This document shows positions 61,348-64,000 of a DNA stretch of 64,000 bases, piece by piece (position 1 is the first letter of the stretch; the number at the start of each line of letters is the position of its first letter). The notes beneath the pieces were generated by a model. It worked only from the letters and a program-made list of their open reading frames with translations, was not told the origin of the DNA and did no database searches. Made by a program: the position numbers and the translations under genes. Source of the stretch: Hoplostethus atlanticus (taxonomy: Eukaryota > Chordata > Actinopteri > Trachichthyiformes > Trachichthyidae); NCBI GenBank assembly GCA_034670405.1, contig JAXDDX010000005.1:6890001-6954000 (forward strand), written 5' to 3'.

Positions 61348-61462
61348 GATTAACTGCTATGATGTGTTTGGGGCCCAGGCTCCATTTGGTGGTTACAAGG
61401 CTTCAGGAAACGGCAGAGAGCTGGGAGAGTATGGTCTGAACAACTACACGGAAGTCAAAACG
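36882..61462 (+). CDS. aldh2: Aldehyde dehydrogenase 2, mitochondrial (exons 1-12; last exon not found)
   Basis: Twelve exons join in matching phase into 508 uninterrupted codons that match ALDH2 throughout. The enzyme oxidises acetaldehyde and other aldehydes to acids with NAD+ in the mitochondrial matrix as a tetramer. An Arg-rich N-terminal presequence ([16 protein letters not shown]) fits matrix import. Key residues: N187 in WNFP, K210 (NAD+ binding), E286 in LELGGK (general base), C320 in QGQCCCAGS (nucleophile), E417 in EEIFGP, and E505 in YTEVKT, the position altered in the human low-activity variant and here the active Glu. Numbers are one above the human precursor, from a one-residue difference near the presequence. 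The missing last exon should encode about 10 residues. No frameshift or stop was seen. Confidence 0.97.
37588..37925. repeat. Intron 1 minisatellite, about three units
   Basis: A 102-128 bp unit built from tagctgccgctgtttgtggc, cactgacctgccacgctag and a tggcacatattctttt plus (TTA/TTG)n tail. The agctgcc...ggcagct part can fold back. An open frame through it is a repeat artefact. Confidence 0.85.
38635..38706 (+). repeat. tRNA-like (SINE head) sequence
   Basis: cggctcagtcagtagagca (A-box region), gactctcagtc (anticodon-arm position, would read CTC) and gttgtgagttcgatcccc (B box). The acceptor stem is imperfect, so a tRNA-derived SINE or tRNA pseudogene is more likely than a working gene. Confidence 0.5.
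38895..39115 (-). pseudogene. Harbinger Myb/SANT-like ORF remnant
   Basis: On the minus strand a start at about 39107 reads [20 protein letters not shown] then [11 protein letters not shown], followed by frame-broken matches to the Myb/SANT-like domain of Harbinger accessory proteins. A 30-base stretch here (gttcgtttttaattcaacaa and on, 38908) recurs at 39748. It looks like a non-autonomous remnant in aldh2 intron 1. Confidence 0.5.
39957..40012. repeat. Perfect 25-bp inverted repeat with 6-base loop
   Basis: Arms 39957-39981 and 39988-40012 are exact reverse complements around tgattg. See findings. Confidence 0.92.
40013..42689. other. aldh2 intron 1, mostly unassigned repeat DNA
   Basis: A short frame at 40084-40248 ([20 protein letters not shown]) recalls N-termini of transposon-spread fish proteins, but is too short to call. 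There is a 17-base C run at 41854-41870 and an A run at 42434-42451. No complete gene. Confidence 0.4.
42690..42960 (+). mobile_element. Tc1/mariner transposase 3' fragment
   Basis: [15 protein letters not shown] matches the SPDLNPIE-type motif with the last catalytic residue of Tc1-like transposases. It is followed by P-Q-N-L-Q-E-like and V-L-V-E-G-F-Q-N-H sequence and an end-like gtgtatctaataaaaagtga. Frames are broken; a dead fragment in intron 1. Confidence 0.65.
43143..43247 (+). CDS. aldh2: aldh2 exon 2
   Basis: Codons 40-74, [20 protein letters not shown] and onwards to VAEADE. Acceptor ttttttcag, donor gag|gtatac, phase 0. Start of the NAD-binding domain. Confidence 0.97.
43338..43817. 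mobile_element. MITE with TTAA ends in intron 2
   Basis: 480 bp with inverted ends ttaaaggaaaagtccaccc and gggtggaattttcctttaa, and TTAA at both borders, as in piggyBac-type elements. Related wording appears near 46945 and 62990. Confidence 0.65.
43900..44040 (+). CDS. aldh2: aldh2 exon 3
   Basis: Codons 75-121, including [17 protein letters not shown] and [14 protein letters not shown]. Acceptor cttgcag, donor gct|gtgagc, phase 0. Confidence 0.97.
44041..45830. other. aldh2 intron 3
   Basis: Contains ttaaagggggaaaaagtcag near 44592, a possible MITE end, but no clear partner. No gene recognised. Confidence 0.4.
45831..45910 (+). CDS. aldh2: aldh2 exon 4
   Basis: Codons 122-147 plus two bases: [20 protein letters not shown] then TVVKCF. 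Acceptor tgccatag, donor cag|gtaaca, phase 2. The donor runs straight into a CA repeat. Confidence 0.97.
45915..45988. repeat. (CA)37 at the 5' end of intron 4
   Basis: A perfect CA tract beginning five bases into the intron. Confidence 0.97.
46639..46690. repeat. (TG)26 at the 3' end of intron 4
   Basis: A perfect TG tract ending three bases before exon 5, leaving only tag as acceptor. Confidence 0.97.
46694..46805 (+). CDS. aldh2: aldh2 exon 5
   Basis: Codons 148-185, [18 protein letters not shown] and [13 protein letters not shown]. The acceptor is (TG)26 then tag, with no ordinary polypyrimidine tract. Donor ccg|gtgaga, phase 0. Confidence 0.97.
46945..47790. mobile_element. Possible MITE in intron 5
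   Basis: Starts tttaaaggcaaattccaccc and ends ataatttccttttaa, similar to the ends of the element at 43338. The interior differs and the target duplication is unclear. Confidence 0.4.
47906..48034 (+). CDS. aldh2: aldh2 exon 6
   Basis: Codons 186-228, [20 protein letters not shown] with N187 (oxyanion Asn), then [10 protein letters not shown] with K210. Acceptor cctccag, donor gag|gtacgt, phase 0. Confidence 0.97.
48035..50636. other. aldh2 intron 6
   Basis: Contains a degenerate A/C-rich tandem of accacaaag-like units at 48715-48900. The rest is unassigned AT-rich DNA with no conserved reading frame. Confidence 0.45.
50637..50750 (+). CDS. aldh2: aldh2 exon 7
   Basis: Codons 229-266, [18 protein letters not shown] and [10 protein letters not shown], part of the Rossmann-type nucleotide-binding fold. 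Acceptor ttactag, donor gag|gtaaca, phase 0, followed directly by CA/CG repeats. Confidence 0.97.
50754..50864. repeat. CA/CG alternating tract at the 5' end of intron 7
   Basis: CA units, then cgcgcagcgcgcgcgcgcac, then CA units, a short tctctctc break and about 23 more CA units. Almost wholly alternating purine-pyrimidine. Confidence 0.9.
51430..52330 (-). mobile_element. DIRS1-type retrotransposon RT remnant
   Basis: On the minus strand: [89 protein letters not shown], and [19 protein letters not shown]. This is the DIRS1 RT signature. The catalytic YIDD reads YIDK, stops and shifts interrupt it, and a stretch before IDIYP is deleted. Located in aldh2 intron 7. Confidence 0.75.
52635..53250 (+). 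mobile_element. L2-type LINE 3' end
   Basis: Encodes the RT C-terminal tail [60 protein letters not shown] and [20 protein letters not shown], ending in TAA near 53060. The 3' UTR ends aagcgtctttgggtacttag and agcgctatataag, the conserved L2 tail. Severely 5'-truncated. Confidence 0.85.
53251..53282. repeat. (TAT/ATT)n tail of the L2 copy
   Basis: About ten ATT units directly after the L2 3' end, the usual microsatellite terminus of such LINEs. Confidence 0.9.
53548..53650 (+). CDS. aldh2: aldh2 exon 8
   Basis: Codons 267-300 plus one base: [34 protein letters not shown]. Carries E286, the general base. Acceptor ttcataag, donor ata|gtatgt, phase 1, followed by TG repeats. Confidence 0.97.
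53656..53733. repeat. TG-rich microsatellite at the 5' end of intron 8
   Basis: TG units with interspersed CG, starting seven bases after the donor GT. Confidence 0.9.
54122..54306 (+). CDS. aldh2: aldh2 exon 9 (catalytic cysteine)
   Basis: Codons 301-362, [40 protein letters not shown]. The middle Cys of the CCC triplet is C320, the nucleophile. Acceptor ctcctcccag, donor cag|gtaata, phase 0, then about 46 CA units. Confidence 0.97.
54312..54403. repeat. (AC)46 at the 5' end of intron 9
   Basis: A perfect AC tract beginning six bases after the exon 9 boundary. Confidence 0.95.
54404..55660. other. aldh2 intron 9, first part
   Basis: No conserved coding sequence seen. Open frames near 54953-55246 have no recognised family. 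Confidence 0.4.
55660..57990 (-). mobile_element. Rex1/CR1-like LINE with internal deletion
   Basis: Minus strand, from the right: endonuclease domain ([58 protein letters not shown]), linker, RT start ([75 protein letters not shown]). Then a jump past the catalytic ADD region to the C-terminal [32 protein letters not shown] frame break lies near 56860. The 3' end carries ggataataaagataacctt. Inside aldh2 intron 9, antisense to the gene. Confidence 0.8.
57991..58389 (+). other. Possible LINE ORF1-type fragment
   Basis: A 68-codon frame from 58148 includes [18 protein letters not shown] and [20 protein letters not shown], a helical stretch like those of small LINE-associated proteins. It has a partial internal duplication (DLPFLH). 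I do not assign it firmly. Confidence 0.35.
58390..59080 (-). mobile_element. Second LINE fragment (Rex1-like endonuclease region)
   Basis: The minus strand contains [16 protein letters not shown] (start of an endonuclease domain) at about 58800. Interrupted by a tattacattgcaggcattt-type fish repeat near 58675, it then has [23 protein letters not shown] sequence near 58520. The left end is a ggtaggtaggta tail next to actttattactccctgagtg. 5' region of a heavily deleted LINE. Confidence 0.6.
59264..59428 (+). CDS. aldh2: aldh2 exon 10
   Basis: Codons 363-417, [37 protein letters not shown], ending in the EE of EEIFGP (E417, NAD ribose contact). Acceptor cttctctag, donor gag|gtaggt, phase 0. 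Confidence 0.97.
59951..60301. mobile_element. Possible solo LTR in intron 10
   Basis: 351 bp from TGTGACGGCC to TTTGTCACA with short inverted TG...CA ends. No target duplication is evident, so this is tentative. Confidence 0.35.
60602..60759 (+). CDS. aldh2: aldh2 exon 11
   Basis: Codons 418-469 plus two bases: [43 protein letters not shown]. Acceptor ctccccag, donor ctg|gtagga, phase 2. Confidence 0.97.
61299..61344. repeat. (TG)23 at the 3' end of intron 11
   Basis: A perfect TG tract ending three bases before exon 12. Confidence 0.95.
61348..61462 (+). CDS. aldh2: aldh2 exon 12
   Basis: Codons 470-508, [37 protein letters not shown]. The acceptor is a TG repeat then tag. Donor acg|gtaaat, phase 0. 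E505 equals the human position changed in the low-activity Asian variant. The final coding exon was not found downstream to 64000. Confidence 0.97.
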
Positions 61463-64000
61463 GTAAATATTGACTAAAAAAGGTTACATTTACTACATTT
61501 ATTATTGTTAGGATGCTACTAAGTGGTCGCTAGGGTGTACAAGGTGGTTGCTAGGGTGTTTCGAAGTGGTTGCTTCGTAGTAGTAGTGCCATACTGAGTA
61601 TTTGTAATGTTCAATGAAGTTTCTGTTGTTTTCAGTGGCTTAATTATAAATACATTGATGTCTATGGAGAGTACAAATAACTTGATATTGCTAAAAAAAA
61701 CTATGAGCAGTATCATTAAGAAATGTCATAGAACACTACGAATAATACATATTTTGATGTATGAAACGTAAAAAATGTAGGACAAGTTACGTGGCGACAA
61801 TCTGCAGTAACTAAAGTATATACAATACAATAGTATGTGCTATAATAAAGAAAAAGTACACTACTAAGTGTAACTAACTTGAAGCAAGCACACTAATGAA
61901 GCACTCATATACTAAAGTACTCTTTTCTCTGGAAGAGTACACCTTGTGCAAACCCAGTCCAAATAGTAAACATTAATGTCACAATGCTGTGAAGATTTAC
62001 ATTTTCACCATGTTAGCTAATTCTCTATATCCTAACATACCCCTGATTTAAGAAAAGATGGCAACATTTTTACTTTCTCATATTTTTATATCAAAATCCC
62101 TTTACTAGGCTTACTAGCTTATTTTTACTAATAGTTTACTTCATGAAAGAGAAATGCATCTGGTGGATGATAATAATTCTGCAAAATGGATCATTGCAGT
62201 GTGCAGACTTTATTTCTCTTTCATTTCATCACTTAATCTGCCCAAGCATCTGCATTCAACATTTGAATGTGTGTGCCTTTCTACTTCTAGTGTTTACTTC
62301 ATGGCTTACTAGTAGGTGTGCATAAAAATTCCAAGCAATAATTCCATCACAGATTTTTGTCCCCCACACGATGAAATTGAGGTGTGTGTGTGGCTTGGGC
62401 TGTGTCCGTTACGTCTAATTTGAAATCTCAGGTGATATCTCACCAATGGTCTGATTTTGACAAAACTTGTAGGGATGATGCATTGTGCCCCCTAATGAGG
62501 ACGCTATAATTAAAGGATAACATTTTAAAATTTCAAATACTGTAACTGCTACCCCACCAGTCTGATTATAATGAATCTTGGAGGGATGATGCATCTTGTT
62601 ACTGATTGACTTGCATCTTTCGTCTTTCCTGTGCATGACATGTGTACTTGTTGAACAACCCACCCCCTTTTCCGTAAAACCGATTGGTATTTGTTATGAA
62701 GTCATCCTATCTTGCATATTTCTGAATGTTGAACCACATTTTTATTTGTATTCATCCTTAATATGTATTGCTGATTATTGCACCATTGGATTATATACCC
62801 CAACCCATTTATCTAAATACACAGAGGCAATAGACAAGGATGCAATTTGTCACCATCATTATTTACACTGGCAATAGAACTTGAAAAGTGGCCATGATTA
62901 TTGGTACACTTTACAACAATTCAATCAATTTTGTTGGAGGACATACACCGATACACCGGTGGACATGAGCGAAAGTGGTTATTCAAAATCACAAAGTCAC
63001 AAAATAACTCCTAGAATGCATTGAACAGCACAAATTGATTATATCTTATAGTGTAAGAGTATCCGTGGCTAACTGCAGATCTCCCCATTGATAACTAACC
63101 CTTTTATCCAAGTCTTTCTCCTGCAGTTGTTTTTCAGAACATTCTAATATTTATACCCAGTCATTTTCAAAAAGCTATAATCACTAATTTCATGTGGTTA
63201 CAAAAGTCACAGAATGAGTAAACATCACCTTTTGTAAATAGAAAATGAGTAGAGGGTTAGCCGTACCTCACTTTCTACTCTGTTATTGGACCGCCAACAT
63301 AAGTGTCATGACATTCTGGTTGGACAAAGCAATTAGTAGATCAACTAGTTAGAAACATCCAGAGGATTGCTTGCCCTCAGTCATTGGTGCAATTATATTT
63401 ACCCTCATATGTCTTTAGCAAAATTTTAGGAAATAGCAATCCTGTGATATATGTATGGAAACAACTGATATCAGATAAACACAAGCTACAAGATAAATTT
63501 AAAGCCAAGGACTCTGTCCTTCTTGTTTTAATAAACATATTAGAGACAAGTATATGTATTACACCGAGAGCAAAATTGAAATCAAGACTGACAAAATTAT
63601 AAAACATAATTGTTATTTAACATATTAAAATACTCTCACTGTATGAGAGTATGCAGTGAAATCTGAACTGAGATCTGAGCAGAGATCTGAGCAGTAAGGT
63701 CGTGACAGATTACTTGGAAAGTTTGTATGCAAATTAAAATCATTTCATCATATTTCTGAAACAAATATGATGAAATGCTAGTATGTTATCATACTTAACA
63801 TGTTTGTAAAAGATACAAATTTTATAATTCCATTTGGCAGTGAATGAAGGTGAAATTAATCTCCTGGGAAAACAACAAAAACAAATCTATATTGAAGATT
63901 CACTTCTTTCAATTATATATCAATCAGTATGTATGCATTTAGCCTGTTGAACTTACTAGGGTCATTTTAATGAATGCATGCTATATGCTGTAAATATTAT
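61463..64000. other. aldh2 intron 12, first part; no gene recognised
   Basis: Starts with the donor gtaaat. Read for a short exon beginning with a V-T-x-K-x-P-like motif and a near stop; none found. Contains gtggttgctagggtg repeats near 61535 and MITE-like wording near 62890 and 62990. Confidence 0.5.

Noticed and set aside
62424..62450. caggtgatatctcacc as a candidate last aldh2 exon
   Set aside because: Translation does not match the conserved C-terminus, and the preceding polypyrimidine tract is absent.

Overview
This is eukaryotic, almost certainly teleost, genomic DNA. It has small exons with GT/AG introns, very many dinucleotide microsatellites, and a dense mix of fish-type transposons: Tc1/mariner, hAT MITEs, PIF/Harbinger, Rex3, Rex1/CR1-like and L2 LINEs, DIRS1, and a Tf1/sushi-type Ty3/Gypsy element. 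The species cannot be named from the sequence.

Layout. 0.8-2.4 kb: the last three coding exons of an unrecognised plus-strand gene. 3.4-11.3 kb: a deleted Tc1-like element and a Harbinger-type transposase. This stretch is interrupted by about 4.3 kb (6.71-10.99 kb) of homopolymer-distorted sequence, which reads as a badly polished second copy of about 1.84-6.71 kb and is probably an assembly overlap. 12.1-13.0 kb: a frameshifted YqaJ-type nuclease (minus). 13.8-18.6 kb: minus-strand genes of an uncharacterised fish family, one with an exon split by a solo LTR that has a perfect 5-bp target duplication. 20.7-26.0 kb: a complete-length but coding-defective Gypsy element (minus) with two 485-bp LTRs that differ at three positions. 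27.9-32.0 kb: a decayed integrase-core gene (plus) broken by a hAT MITE and a LINE. 32.9-36.5 kb: two weak minus-strand exons, a possible solo LTR and a 5'-inverted Rex3 copy.

36.9-61.5 kb: the main host gene, mitochondrial aldehyde dehydrogenase 2 (plus). Twelve exons give 508 uninterrupted codons with matching splice phases and all catalytic residues. Only the short last exon (about 10 codons) was not found. Its introns hold most of the other repeats: a minisatellite, a perfect hairpin, MITEs, DIRS1, L2, Rex1-like LINEs and a possible solo LTR. Several long CA or TG tracts lie directly at its splice sites. Intron 4 has (CA)37 at the 5' end and (TG)26 at the 3' end, the arrangement described for structure-assisted splicing in fish.

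No operons, CRISPR arrays or prokaryotic signals are present. The most useful observations are the probable false duplication, the AC/GT-bounded intron, the self-priming primer-binding site and TATA/start-site geometry of the Gypsy LTR, the solo LTR inside an exon, the MITE inside an integrase codon, and the twin-primed Rex3 copy.
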